64,000 nt of DNA from Pontederia crassipes (taxonomy: Eukaryota > Streptophyta > Magnoliopsida > Commelinales > Pontederiaceae), in assembly GCA_030549335.1 (NCBI GenBank), contig CM060187.1, positions 55,820,203 through 55,884,202 on the forward strand, given 5' to 3'. The translations under genes were made by a program, and so were the position numbers. How positions within the stretch are numbered: position 1 is the first letter of the stretch; every line of letters begins with the position of its first letter. The notes beneath the pieces are model-generated. The model was not told where the DNA came from. It did no database searches and worked only from the letters and a program-made list of their open reading frames with translations. Positions 47,705 to 59,849 of this stretch are shown piece by piece.

Positions 47705-50700
47705 TCACTTTGTGTAAAGGACATCTTCCCAAGGGTGACGGTAGAGTGGTTGCTTCAACCTCTTTTGATCAAAAGTATGCCTGTTCATTTAAAATGAAAG
47801 ATACTCAAATCAGTTCAAGAATAATGCTCATAGACATCTTAGCCAATAAGTAAATAAAAACAAGCAACTATTATCATTCCGATAAGCTCATATGACAGAA
47901 CATTGTGGCAAATTCAAACAAGCAAACCATTGTCGCTTCGAATAAACTCATATGACAGAACATTATGGCAAGGGGAACAATGCACAAGAGTAGAATCTTA
48001 AGTGACCTACTTAACCATTTTCTCCTATTCCATTTATTTAGCATTTGGCTGCAAATTTCAACAATTTAACTTTTTATTATGGCAGGTGTAACAATTCAAC
48101 TGCTATGAACAACAATATCCAAGTGCACTTTTCTTGAATATAGAATGTGTCATAAACATGTAAAATTCAGTTTAGGCTAATATGATAAAAAAAAATTGAA
48201 ACGAAGGCTAATATGATAATTGGAACTACCAGAAGACATTCCTTGCAAAGGAAATAGATTCACATATAATAAACATAAACTATATAGAACGTTCCACTCA
48301 CCCAACAAGACCAATTGAGCGTGCCAAAACAAAGAGTCCGTTCAGGTAACCAATTTCAACAATCTCGTCAATCTCTTGTTTGCTAAACATTCCACTGCCA
48401 GCGAGGAGATCTAGGAAGAGAGATCCAATTGCACCATCCACATTCAGAACCAAGTTGTTAGCCTTTGACAGAGTGTAATCCTCAACTTTAACAGCATAAT
48501 CCATGTATTTCACTGATGGGAAATGGGTGTGTGCATATTGTTGCAGAAGCTGCACTCTTTTGTCTCTGTTATCTCTGCTCTTGATCCTAAAGAGGAATAT
48601 AAACAAGTCAAGCAGTGTAGGATAGATAATTACTCACAGATATACAATAAAGGACAAAGCAAGAACAAGATGTGATATTTCGCAGAGCACAAAGAACATG
48701 GTAGCATTTCATGTGTGAAAATGACAACAATTGATTTGTGAGATTTGCTATAGCTTGTAGTAGCCAAATCCATTTTACGTCTTTATATCAGAACATAATT
48801 AATTTAACTGCAAGGAGGACTATTGTAGCCTTGGTTTATATTTAATGTCACAAATGTCTCTGAATATGTTCTCAAACATAGAGGAATGCACAACAATGTG
48901 CAATGTCATTTTTTAACATTGACAACATTTTCCTGACAACATTGACAATATTTAATGTCATTTTTTTTTAAACTCCGCCTATATTTTATAGCCGGTCCCA
49001 AGCCCGGATAAAGGAGGAGGATTGTATTAGGCCCCGACAGCCAGCGTAAAATCCTGTCGAATCTTATGAACATGGATCAACGAAGCGTCGTATGATCCAT
49101 GTAGCCGACCCCACCTAGTGGGATAAGGCTTTGTTGTTGTTGTTGTTGTTTGCACTTTCTTTTTTAACTCGTCAAAACTAATAAGATGGTGATGCATAAG
49201 TCATCATTCTACAACCATATAAAGGACGTTCTTTTACAATGGTTGACTGACTTCTCTTAATTTAGCCAGAATAGGCATGCCAAGATATGCTCCTAACATA
49301 GGACATGGGAATCAGTTAACAAAAAAAGTCTGGCACAAAGATACCCTTCTTTTCCATGATATGAAAACAAATGTACCTGTGTCCTATCCCTGGTACACGG
49401 ATACCCTTCTTTTTCATGCCCTCAACAAACTCATAAGGAGTGAGACCCTGGAGCAAAATGACAGATATCTTGGTTCATTAACTTTTCAAAACAGCAAGAA
49501 ATTACAACCACTAGTAAAAATGCAAAATATATTTACTTTGTCACAAGCATCCTTGAAATAGCGAGCTGCATCATCAATTGCACCACCAAATCGAGGACCA
49601 ATTGTAAGCAATCCTGTTGGAAAAACCTGTTAGTTATATATCTTTCATTATTGAGTAGTTTTGGATAAATGAGGATAAAACAACATATACCACTAAATTC
49701 TCTGAATTACCTGAGACCAGACAGGAAACTAGATCCTTCCCAGCTCTTGCAGTGACAATAGAATTATGGGCACCAGAAACACATGGACCATGATCAGCAC
49801 AAAGCATGATGCAGATCTGACAATCGGATCAGGTTATTCTCTCAGAGAAGAATAAAATAGTTAAAGAAGAGTTATAATCAATAGAAAGATGCTAGATATT
49901 CAGGTCCTTATAGAAGAAAAAAAACATGCTATCGAATAAACCAGAACACGAGTAAACACATATCAAAAGGATCTGCAAGAGTGTTCTAGAAAACCTCAAT
50001 GAATTGTGTGCAATAACGTGGAAGACTGCGTTTGAACCACAAAAGCGAAATTACATCGCCAACACCATAACCTCGTTCGATAATAGTGGACATTGGTACA
50101 CCTGCATAACATGGCTCTTCGCCTGCAAACAGATATATATTAGCACCTGAACTTTTAAAATTATACGTGAAAAACTGGAATCAAGATCATTAATCAAACC
50201 TCTGTCATCAGAAATTGTGGAGATAATATGAGTTGGAGCCCGGACCTTCCCACTTTTGATTGCAGTTTTAAGGTCCTCAGGTATCTGAGGAGGTTTGAAC
50301 TCAGACACAGGTGTAATTTTTCCTTCTTCCACCTGAGAGGAAAAGTAAAAGAAATTCATTACAAGGCCAATTATCCCAACAGTATACTCCATTGACTATC
50401 GTGAGCAAAATGATGCAGTGTACAGAATAATGCATCAGCTACAATGTGCAGAATGAGATTTAGTTTTAAAACAATAATAGATTTAATCATCAGATAGAAA
50501 ATAATGGTTGGAATATGCTCGTTACACAGTGTAGACAAAATAACTACAAGAGAAAAGTTGAGAGAACATGAGAACAATACCAGTTTCTCAAAAGTCTCCT
50601 TAATTGCACTCTCAAATGATTCGTATGATGTGGGAACAACTGCCCCAGCTTCTCTTAATGCCTGATTCTTCCCTTGGGCAGATTCCAAGTCACCGCCACT

Positions 50701-53700
50701 TTTAGCACCCTAATTTGGTAAGAAAAGATTATCAAAATAGCAATTTATGAAGCAATAATCTGAACAACTTGTCGAATGATTAATGTCAAATAAAATGAGA
50801 TCAGCTGTAAATTCAACTCACAGCATGCCCAAATTGTACTTCCGACTTGAAAAGTCGTGCGCATGTCCCACTAACCCAAGCAACAACAGGCTTTTGGACC
50901 TTTCCTTCTTTAAGAGCCTCCACAAGGGAGTACTCATCTCTTCCACCCAATTCGCCCAGCACAACCATCATTTTCACCTAATTTACATAAAAAATAACAA
51001 TGCTTAGAAAAATAAGTCAGAAATTTGACAATGTGATAGAATGCAGGATATCATGCAAAAACATAAAAAAATCCTATGAACTTGAAGCAGTAACAACAAA
51101 GTGAATGAAGTAAAATGGCGAGTTCATGTTATATTCATTACAAGTCCAAATTGGTTGGGAACAAAGAAAGCTTATAGAACATGAAAAGACGCATGCTGGT
51201 AGCAGAAATTGTTCATAATAGGTAAGCCACTAGTCACAACTCTGAATTAAAACTCAATAAGTGAAATGGCATTCACAATTTAAGTACAAGCTCACTTCTG
51301 TAATCCTTATCCTTCGCTGGATATAGATGACAGGTCTAGCAAAGACATACAAATTGAACAGCACATTGAAATTTTGGCAGAAAGGAGACTTCTAGTAGCC
51401 TAGTAAATACATTGATATTTTAACTTCAAAGACTTTAAGCCACGGTACAGATTTCAGAAAAAAATTACACAATTATCTAAGTTCAAAGAGCTATAGACAA
51501 TTACTTTGCCTAAACAAGCACGGTGAAGAAACTAAATAAATACCTTTATTAGTAGCATTTATCACAGTAATGCAGATTTTGGTACATGAAAGTTATTAGT
51601 GAAGAAACTAAATAAATACCTTTATTAGTAACATTTATCACAGTAATGCAGATTTTGGTACATGAAAGTTATTAATACATAAGTTATATGGAAATTTGCG
51701 AACCTGTGGAATGTTGTTAAACCTCAATATATGATCTGAAAGTGTTGAGCCTGGGAAAACGTCTCCTCCAATAGCAATGCCTAAAGTTTAAGGGATAACG
51801 AGTTATCCCACAGGCCAAGAAAAAAAATCAACATAATACCCCATCAGGAAGAAATACCTTCATAAATTCCATCTGTAACACGTGCAATTGTGTTATAAAG
51901 CTCATTTGACATGCCTCCCTGCAAATACAATTTCAAGTTCTTAGGCCTGCAACCTTGCTAAACATAAGGGAAAAGAAAGAATAGGGCCATAAGTAGGTTG
52001 ATCTGTTATCGTAATAAGGGATGCTCTCCCTTTGATGGGAAACACTTTAAATACGAGCGAATGTCCTAATCTCCGTTATTCTTCCAGAATAAAGGAAAGA
52101 CAAAAGAGAGTCACAGAATTCATGTTATCTAATAAAATATGAATAACGTGATTGTACATTATGATAGACATGAAATATATATCCCCTTTCTTAAATACTT
52201 GTATCAAAGTTAAATGTCAATCCTGCAAATTGACTTTTAAGTTTGCAGGTCTATTACATATTGATGAAACCCTGAGAAAATAATACGAACACAAATTCAG
52301 ATGTCAAAATTTCTCTCCGACAACAGTGTAAACTTACAATAATCACAACAATAGTGTGCTAAATTCACATAAATCAGAGGAACATTAGAGTTCTACTTAT
52401 TAAATGATAATTCTACTATAAATGGACAAGGACACCAAAAGTAAACCCAAAGAAGCAGCCATGCACTTGACATTGTTTTAAACAACAAAGTTAACATAGA
52501 GAGAAGTTTAAAAATCATTGCGGCCATTAATTAAATCAGAAATAATATTTTCAGCAAATGTGCAATTCAATCTATAAAGCTTTATGCACATTAAATATCC
52601 ACAGTACAAAGAAATAGGTTTAAAATCTTGAGATCGTTTAGTGAATTATGATATGAAAATGCAAGGAATAAAAGTTGTTGCCTCATGTACTGCAAAAAAT
52701 AAACCATGACCAATAGGAAAGCAAAGAAGTCATACCGATTTGGATACAAATCCAACAGATCCTGGCCTGTAAAGCTTGCACTGGATTATATTATCAATTG
52801 TTCCAGCTGTGTCTCCAATCTTAAAAGCTCCTGCTTGAATGCCTCCAACTGTGGCAGGACCAATGATAACCTGAAATCAACTCCAATGAAAACCATATTA
52901 AGAAAATACAACAAGCAAAGGTTTAATTAATGTCAACAAAACAACCATAGTAATAAGTGGTATCTTAATTTACAAGGCACAATAGTCATCAATCTACGTG
53001 AAGCTCATTCTCTCTGACCTTGTTATTAGATCGAGCATAAGCAATAAGCTGTTTGGTATCTGATTCAGGGACACCTTCAGCTATAATAGCAATGACTCTG
53101 ATTGTTGATTGCTTCAGGGCCAACATGGAGGATGCAGCGGCACTGCAGATATTACAATGTCATAACGCTAAGTTGCAACATGACATGGCAATTGGTTCAA
53201 GAAAGCAATTAAAGGTAAAAAAACACTAACCTTCTAAATGATGCAAAGTTGATGAAAACATCTGCAGTTGGATGAGCAGCACAAGCAGCTTCGATACTGG
53301 AATAAGAATAAGAAAAGGTTTCACGCAAGTAAACTGTCGTCCAAATAGATTGAAAAATTATATAATTATACACCTCAGACAACTGTTATTATTTGATATC
53401 TGTAGTGTGATTGATCACAATTCACAAAAGACCTACTTGGGTAGTGTATGTCAATCGTTCTTTTTTTTTCTTTGATGAAGTCAACCAACAACAACAACAA
53501 CAAAGCCTTATCCCACTAGATGGGGTACGATGAAGTCAACCATATTCATTAAAAACATTACATTAGATGTTCAGTTGAAGGTTAGGGAGTCATATCAGAT
53601 TCAAAATAATACCATGTGAAGAACAATATCTTTGCTCATGGAAATTTTGATATTACTTTTAATTTCAATGTTGCAAAAGGTTCACCTTTGAAAAAAAAAC

Positions 53701-54117
53701 TTGCAGAGAAATACCGTTTTGGAAAGTGATGAAAGCAAATGCAGATGAACGAATGAAATTAACAAATTGAAATCACGAAGATAAAATTTGCACTGAACGC
53801 CAGGAGTCATGGGAACAGCAATGACGCTAACCTAGAATGAACTGGAATAGCAATTTCCTCTTGACCAAAAAACAATTTCTGAAAGCCCTCAGAACCAGGA
53901 TTAATTATTCCAGCAACAGAAGGTGTCTCCCTACCTGCAGTAGCATGGAATTGTAATTGTTCATAACACATTACGAAGAAACAAAAGAAACAAAAAGTAA
54001 ATCAAAACAAAACACACCACAGAGGAAGTCAAAATCCAGCATCCTCTGAATTGGAAGCTGCTTGTAGTTATAAAACAAAGCCTGTGTGTTCCGGGAGAAC
54101 AGTTGTCCAGTGGCCAT
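47705..54117 (-). CDS. ACLB: ATP-citrate lyase subunit B
   Basis: Cytosolic enzyme subunit that with ACLA makes acetyl-CoA and oxaloacetate from citrate, CoA and ATP, feeding wax, flavonoid and sterol synthesis. Sixteen minus-strand exons: 54,117-54,018; 53,934-53,832; 53,296-53,231; 53,142-53,019; 52,870-52,736; 51,918-51,858; 51,780-51,704; 50,977-50,822; 50,709-50,581; 50,332-50,200; 50,122-49,995; 49,816-49,711; 49,613-49,537; 49,447-49,377; 48,586-48,302; 47,780-47,705. All junctions are GT-AG, phases agree, and the total is 608 codons plus stop, the standard plant length. The N-terminal half is succinyl-CoA-synthetase-like with phospho-His273 in FGHAGAKSGG; the C-terminal half is citrate-synthase-like ([29 protein letters not shown]). 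It ends [10 protein letters not shown]. Two SINEs sit in introns 2 and 14. The gene looks functional. Confidence 0.97.
48966..49150 (+). mobile_element. SINE (Au-like) in ACLB intron 14, copy C
   Basis: Same family as the copies in PHYB, from 'aactccgcctatatt' to 'gggataaggctttgttgttg', antisense to ACLB. No clear duplication is seen: the left flank is a T-run ('gtcatttttttt') and the right flank 'gcactttcttttt'. It differs from copy B by a missing 15-20 bases near 49,081 and by several C-to-T/G-to-A changes. Confidence 0.8.
53474..53542 (-). mobile_element. 5'-truncated SINE in ACLB intron 2, copy D
   Basis: Only the last 41 bases of the SINE (53,488-53,528) are present: 'ccccatctagtgggataaggc' on the minus strand plus the TTG tail. 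A perfect 14-bp duplication GATGAAGTCAACCA (53,474-53,487 and 53,529-53,542) shows this is a complete insertion event, truncated at the 5' end, not a later deletion. Confidence 0.85.
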
Positions 54118-55063
54118 GATTCTAATAATCAGGATGCCTGCAGATTAGTTCATAATGAGACTCCTTAATTGAAGAAGACAAATAAAAAACGTCATACTGC
54201 AATTGTATACTAATCACAGTGCAACTACGAAAAAAAGAAGAAGAAAAATAGGGCGTTATAACGTCAAAATCATTGCTTCGATTTTTACAGCTCCAAGATA
54301 CAAGCGGAAACGAACTTCCACATCCAAGTGAGTTTCTAAATGACGCAAAGAAGTAAATAAACAAAATGTACTCAGCATTCCCAGAGAAAAGAAGGGTTCT
54401 TTGTGTTTCCCTCTAGGCATATTTGAAAAACAGACAGCTCCCCGGAACTTAGACCCGTGTCCAAATCAAGTTCCCACCACCATCAATCAGGATTCAGGAC
54501 GCATTAACTTCAGACTGGCAACTCTTATCCGCCAACCACAACCAACCACATCCCAAACCTTTAACAAAAAAACATCACTCCCAGGTCAATTCCTTCCCCC
54601 TCGCAAACACCAACAACACCTCAACTCCACGCACGCCCAACAACAAATCGACCCACCACCTCCTCCCCCCGCGCGACAGATCTACCATTCCCGTTGCCCA
54701 GAACCTCAAACCAACTCAAGGACTCCCAGAACAAAATCCCAACCACATGCATTCACGGATCAACGAGCCCCCCCGGCACCCAAGGATCCGATCAAAATCC
54801 TCGCTCTCGAATCCGCATCCCCCCGCCCGCCTATCTCGCTGCCGGATCCGCTTCCCGTCGCCAGCGTCCACCACTCTTTCGACCAAATTACAAAGAGGAA
54901 GAGTAGAAGAAAAAGAGATCGACAGTAAGTGGGGGGAGGAGAAGAAGGAATCGGAGGAGGTCGCTACCTCGCGGCGATCGCAGCGAGGGAGCGAAAGCAG
55001 CGGAGTTTATTAAACAAAAACAAATTGCTACGAGGAGCAGAGTGAGACGAACGCCTTAAATAA
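54118..55063 (-). promoter_or_regulatory. ACLB leader with probable intron, and core promoter
   Basis: A TATA-like box (TTATTTAAGG, minus strand) is at about 55,054-55,063. About 30 bases on, a C/T-rich leader begins. A donor (GCGAG|GTAGCG, exon end 54,968) and an acceptor (AATCTGCAG, next exon at about 54,138) suggest an 830-base intron in the 5' untranslated region, ending about 20 bases before the ATG. The 'cacgtg' G-box at 55,078-55,083 is just upstream of the TATA. Confidence 0.5.
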
Positions 55064-56469
55064 GGAGGGAGGGGAGACACGTGACGGCCCGAGGCCGAGA
55101 GGAGGGAGATCGCGTGCGGTGGCAGTTGTGCGTATGTTCGACGTTAACATGTTCGCATCGGGGTTAACGATGCCTTCGGGGGGACACGTGGAAAAATGGT
55201 GAGCCGATAACGGAACGCTGTTTGGTGATCGTGGACTCGTACCCGTACGATTTAGCTGCGAGATTGGGCGATTAAATGGAAGCTGGGGCCGCGCAATGAA
55301 TCCTTGCAAATGGAGGGCCATTTCGAGAATATCACCGTGGTGGTGGCGAGGGGAGGAAGGAAAGGGTTCTTTTGGTAATTTCATCGCGGGAAGTTGATGC
55401 ATTACGATTTTTTTTCTTTCTTTTGATGTAAAAAATATAAACACTACAAAAAATATATTATCACATCATTTTATTTCATAAAAATAAAAATATCCAACAT
55501 TTTTAAGCATACAATGATAATAGCATTTTTTTGAGTGATAATAGTGGTGTAAAAAAATACAGATATTTAAAATCTTATATTGTCAAGTAAGGTGGAATTT
55601 AAGGACTCAATTGCAAAACACTTTTTTTTGTTTTATAAGGGAACATATTTTTAATAGTTTGTTTTGTCATAATTTCAAGGGTTGCGAGATGAAATTTGTT
55701 CATGAATGGAATCATAAAATTTTGGAAGTTTTTCTTAGGTCTAAAAAGTTTGGAATTATGTGCATGCATCTATCCAAGTGGAGATTTCTTTCGTGTAATT
55801 TTTCAATTTTGGAATTTAGCAGATATGAAAATATTTCGTTGACTTATACGTGACAACCAATAAATCACGTAATTTTGGAATTAAAATCAAATTTGATTTC
55901 AAATTTTCAATCACTTGGATATCTTGATTCACGAACGAAAGTTAAAAGAGTGATTTTTATACTTGGTACCCTTGTAAGGAGCTTATTGGAAACTTCACTA
56001 ATCATAATTAAGAATGTCATTCGATATCATATAAATTAATTATTATGATATTAATGATTGACCATTTTCAAATACCAGCAAATAAATTAAATATATATAT
56101 ATATATTGAGGTGCAAATGAAATTTTAGTTTGCAAACAAGTTATCCCAACATTAAATGTATGTGAAGAGATAAAGCATCATTTACTTTTTCATTAATTTT
56201 CTTTATAAACTTATATATTAGTTGTGTTGTGTTGTCAATCAATTATTCTTTATTGTCGCACGTACCATTTTATTTGTGTCCTTCCAATGATTATTTTATG
56301 CATATACCATAAAAAATTATCTTATATAGAAAAAAAATAATGACGAATTAATAAGATTTATTGATGGTTCATTTATGTTGTTCATAGATCGAATCCGAAA
56401 GTACCAATTATTGGATTTGAGATTCGTTAGCCACCACAACGAACTTGAATGAAAAAATAACTCAAAAAC
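55064..56469. other. ACLB upstream region and AT-rich spacer
   Basis: 55,064-55,380 is GC-rich with G-box-like 'cacgtg' sites (about 55,078 and 55,184). From 55,390 it is AT-rich and no coding landmark is seen. A short TA tract is at 56,092-56,107. Confidence 0.4.
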
Positions 56470-58713
56470 TGTAACGACCTGATTTTTCAGGGAATAGATA
56501 AATAATATTTATCTTTATTTAATAAATTTAAAAATCTCAATGTTAATATTTTGAAATTAATTAATTCCGAAATTGATAGAAATTATGAGACAAGATGATT
56601 AAAGAGATAAAAAGAAATTTAAGAGAGATTGAATTTAATTGAGTTGTTATGAAAGAAAAATTAATTAATCTCTAATTTAATTAAATTTGAGATATTATGA
56701 TATGGTAAATCATTAATGGATGGTCAAAATTGATTTTAAAAGAGTCCAAGGCCTAATAGAATTGAAATCCCAAGTCTGCACTATAAGTAGGCATTAAGAG
56801 GAGGCTGGAAAATCCCTTTGAGCCAAACAAAATTTCTGCACCACGAGTCTCTCTTTTTCCTCTCGTTTGCACGCGAACTGAGGCACCCCCGAAAATGTGT
56901 GGTGGCTGATTTCGAAGCCTGCACATAAGAGAAGAAGTTCTAGGTTGTGGCCGCGAGCTTCAGAGCGAGGACAGAGAGCAATCGCCGGCCAAAGTTCGCC
57001 GTTAGTGCAGATTTTCAGAGAAGGAAATTCGGTTGATTTTTCAACCAACTTTAGGTACGTAGGGGGAATCCCTATGTCGTCGATTTTCCACGACATAGAA
57101 CCCTAATCCCTTCTCCTTTGTACCAGAATTATATTGATATATTGTATGCATAGTTTGAATATCGTAGGGCAAAGTTATGATGGTCGGAAAGTCGCGTCAG
57201 AATGCACTTTTTCGTCGACGACAGAACCCGGCCCGAGTTCTGTTGTGCCCGGCCCGAATTTGGTTGAATCCGGACCGAGTTGGAATCGGAACCGGATCGG
57301 ATTGTCCAACCCGGCCCGGGTTCCTATTGGCCCGGCCCGGATTGTGTTTCGACGCGACACGAGGTACGGCGCGATCGTGATAGATAGTGAACCGGTCGAC
57401 CCGGGCCGAGTTTACCCTGGCCGAGGTGAATTTTGACGTTTCTGAACACGGCCCGGGTTTCACCCGACGCGGGCCGAGTTCTGAGGACAAAAAACGTAAA
57501 ATTGTGATATTCTAGCATAGATAATTGAATAGTTATTTTAATTATTCCTAAATTGTATTGTTAACAGATCTGACCTCATCAAACTTTTATGAGATTTGAT
57601 TTGAGATTATCTTCACCGTTACCATATTAAATCTTGTTATTTAATATGTTATTGATCCAGTAGTTTTTCCCTGATTGGGTCCTTGTCTAACCTAAAGTAA
57701 ATTGTTAAATATAGGTATTTAGATTAAACAAAATAAAAGATGGAAACTGCTGGGTCTCCATGTTCTCTAATTATCTCTAAGCCACCTGTGACATTATTGT
57801 TATAGTATTGTATGTGGCAGATAGTATACCTAGAGATTTGAGACGTCATCTTTTAGGGAAGCTATGGTTGTCCTGTGATGGTCATGGTCCCCCATCATCA
57901 CGAATATATTGTTAGCGCTATTATTGGAGGGTGGCTTTCCGTGGCACTGAACTCCCACTGGCCTACTATGAAAGAGACATGGAGTTTTTCATAATTGGTT
58001 GAGCGCTCCCTAACTAAATTGAACTGAATTGAATTGAATTGAATTGAATCGAAATTGAATTGAAATTAAATGGAATTGAATGGAACTCTGGTCAATCAGG
58101 ATTTGGCGTTGATTGGCTTTGCCTCCACCTATTGAATAGAATATAAATTGGTAATTGACCGATGACCACAAATATTGACAATGGAAAATTGTTAAATTGA
58201 ATGGATGTCATAGCGATCAGGCATAATTGATATTGATTGATCCCTTGATCTCTTTATTGATTCATGGTCTTATTGATTATTGAGTTCTTTCGTATTGTCA
58301 TATCCCGTTCTCTATTGATTATTATTTTATTATTGAGCACTATTGATCTACTTATCGTTATGGTTAGACCCTACGTACTGAGTATTTTTATACTCATGAG
58401 TTTTTTCCCTGCATCTGGATTCATGCAGGTGAGATGATAGAAGATGGTGATGCAGGTGGTCAGGCTCAGTGACAAGGATGTTGCACATGGTGTAGGATTT
58501 AGTCATACTAGATTATTGTATTAGCTTTTAGTTTTCGCATATTTAGGATGATGGACATAGACATTTTCAGCTCCTTGATATTATATTGTTAGACGATCTT
58601 ATTTTCACATTAATAGAGTTTATTTTCCGCAAAAATTTATTTACATAAAATTACGTAGCGTCTTTGGGACGACTTTGAGCACGTGATAGACACGTGGATC
58701 TCGGGGTGTTACA
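56470..58713 (+). repeat. 5' LTR of the chromovirus
   Basis: Perfect 6-bp inverted ends. TATA-like CTATAAGTAG at 56,781-56,790. An array of 'cccggcccgagtt' motifs spans about 57,222-57,480. A (GAATT)n microsatellite lies at about 58,020-58,080. The 3' copy is identical in most positions across the nearly 1 kb visible. Confidence 0.9.
58020..58080. repeat. (GAATT)n microsatellite in the LTR
   Basis: About ten pentamer units of GAATT with a few interruptions, inside the 5' LTR. Confidence 0.85.
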
Positions 58714-58716
58714 AAA

Positions 58717-58730
58717 GGTATCAGAGCCTA
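58717..58730 (+). other. Primer-binding site (initiator Met tRNA type)
   Basis: GGTATCAGAGCC directly follows the LTR end; the consensus in this class is TGGTATCAGAGC. It serves to prime minus-strand DNA synthesis. Confidence 0.75.
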
Positions 58731-59079
58731 AGGAGAGACACTTCTTAGTTGTCTCTAATAGATAGAATTGAGTCCATGTGCAACTGTCACGAGCAACCAC
58801 TGCAGCCATCAAGTAGGTTTAAGTAAGTATTGTATTGTTATATGGATTATGGAGCTCACATTAATAGAATTATTATTGTTATTGTTACGTTGGAACAACT
58901 GCTATGGCTTTTTCGAGCCATATTCCACGAGCTCCCAAAAGCGGATTATAACGGTTCATTCAGCGTGCCCTAGACTCACAGGCCAATGAGCGTAGGCTTA
59001 GAGCCCAATAGGGAATAGGCAGCAGATCCGATATCTCAATTGAACGAGATTAAGGCGAGGATCTTTATGAATCCCACTT

Positions 59080-59330
59080 AGCTTACACCGAGCACACCCA
59101 TGAGTTTTGTATGGTAGTTGGGTATGATCGCAGAGACATTATAGAGGTTCTGAAGTTGCAGCCCCTCAGCTCGATGGGAATGGCGACTTCGATGACGCAA
59201 AAAGATGAATGAAGGAGGTTGAGTAGATATTCCTCGAGACGGATTGCGGCGAGGATCGCAAGTTCATCTATGTGAATTAGAAACCGGTTGGTGAAGCCAT
59301 GGATAAAATGAGGGATAACATAAATCCTTA
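59080..59330 (+). pseudogene. Chromovirus gag remnant
   Basis: Pieces such as APQLDGNGDFDDAKR and IFLETDCGEDRKFIYV match the conserved gag core (P..F.G..D...A..W), with stops between. Most of the gag and the zinc knuckle are missing; sequence from about 59,340 to 59,800 has no gag similarity. Confidence 0.55.
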
Positions 59331-59349
59331 GATAATGAAAATATGATTG

Positions 59350-59480
59350 ATTTTTATAAGGCAACGCCTAAGGAGGTTATTCCTTTCGGAATAACCAAAG
59401 TTCTAAGGAGATTATTCTAAGGTTGAATAACCAAAGCCCTAAGGATGTTATTCCCACGTTATCCTTAAGGCATCATAAAC
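59350..59480. repeat. Tandem hairpin-forming units in the chromovirus interior
   Basis: Three units of 32-36 bases begin CTAAGGA at 59,368, 59,403 and 59,439. The first holds a perfect 9-bp stem with a 4-base loop (GGTTATTCC at 59,375-59,383, GGAATAACC at 59,388-59,396). The outer ends are loosely inverted (ttataaggc.../...gcatcataa). Confidence 0.6.
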
Positions 59481-59849
59481 TAAGATAAAAAATGAGGTCA
59501 ACACAAAGTGTAAAGCATGACATCTATTATCGGATAGTGAATTAAAGAAGACCTCAATGGATTCCTAATCATAAGATTAGGAAAGATTATGGATTCAAAT
59601 TGAAAAATTGATCTCTCGGTTAGTTAAGAATGCTACCTAAGAGAATAGAAAGAAAACATAATGTTATGCCTTAATGATGATGATATAGAGAGAGTCCACA
59701 AGTCATGTTGTACATGTGACTTATAAGGAATTATTTAGGACTTCATTGAATGAGAAAAATCATCGTCATGTAATAAATAGTTATTGAATTGATAAAGGGT
59801 AAGGAGTTTTTGGCAAACCTGATCGTCATCCTGATCAGAGAGTATGATG

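Noticed and set aside
54401-55013. Plus-strand Pro/Ser-rich frames of up to 175 codons
   Set aside because: They lie opposite the ACLB leader and its intron, with biased composition and no domain.
57134-57518. Frames on both strands in the chromovirus LTR
   Set aside because: They arise from the GC-rich motif array in a non-coding LTR.
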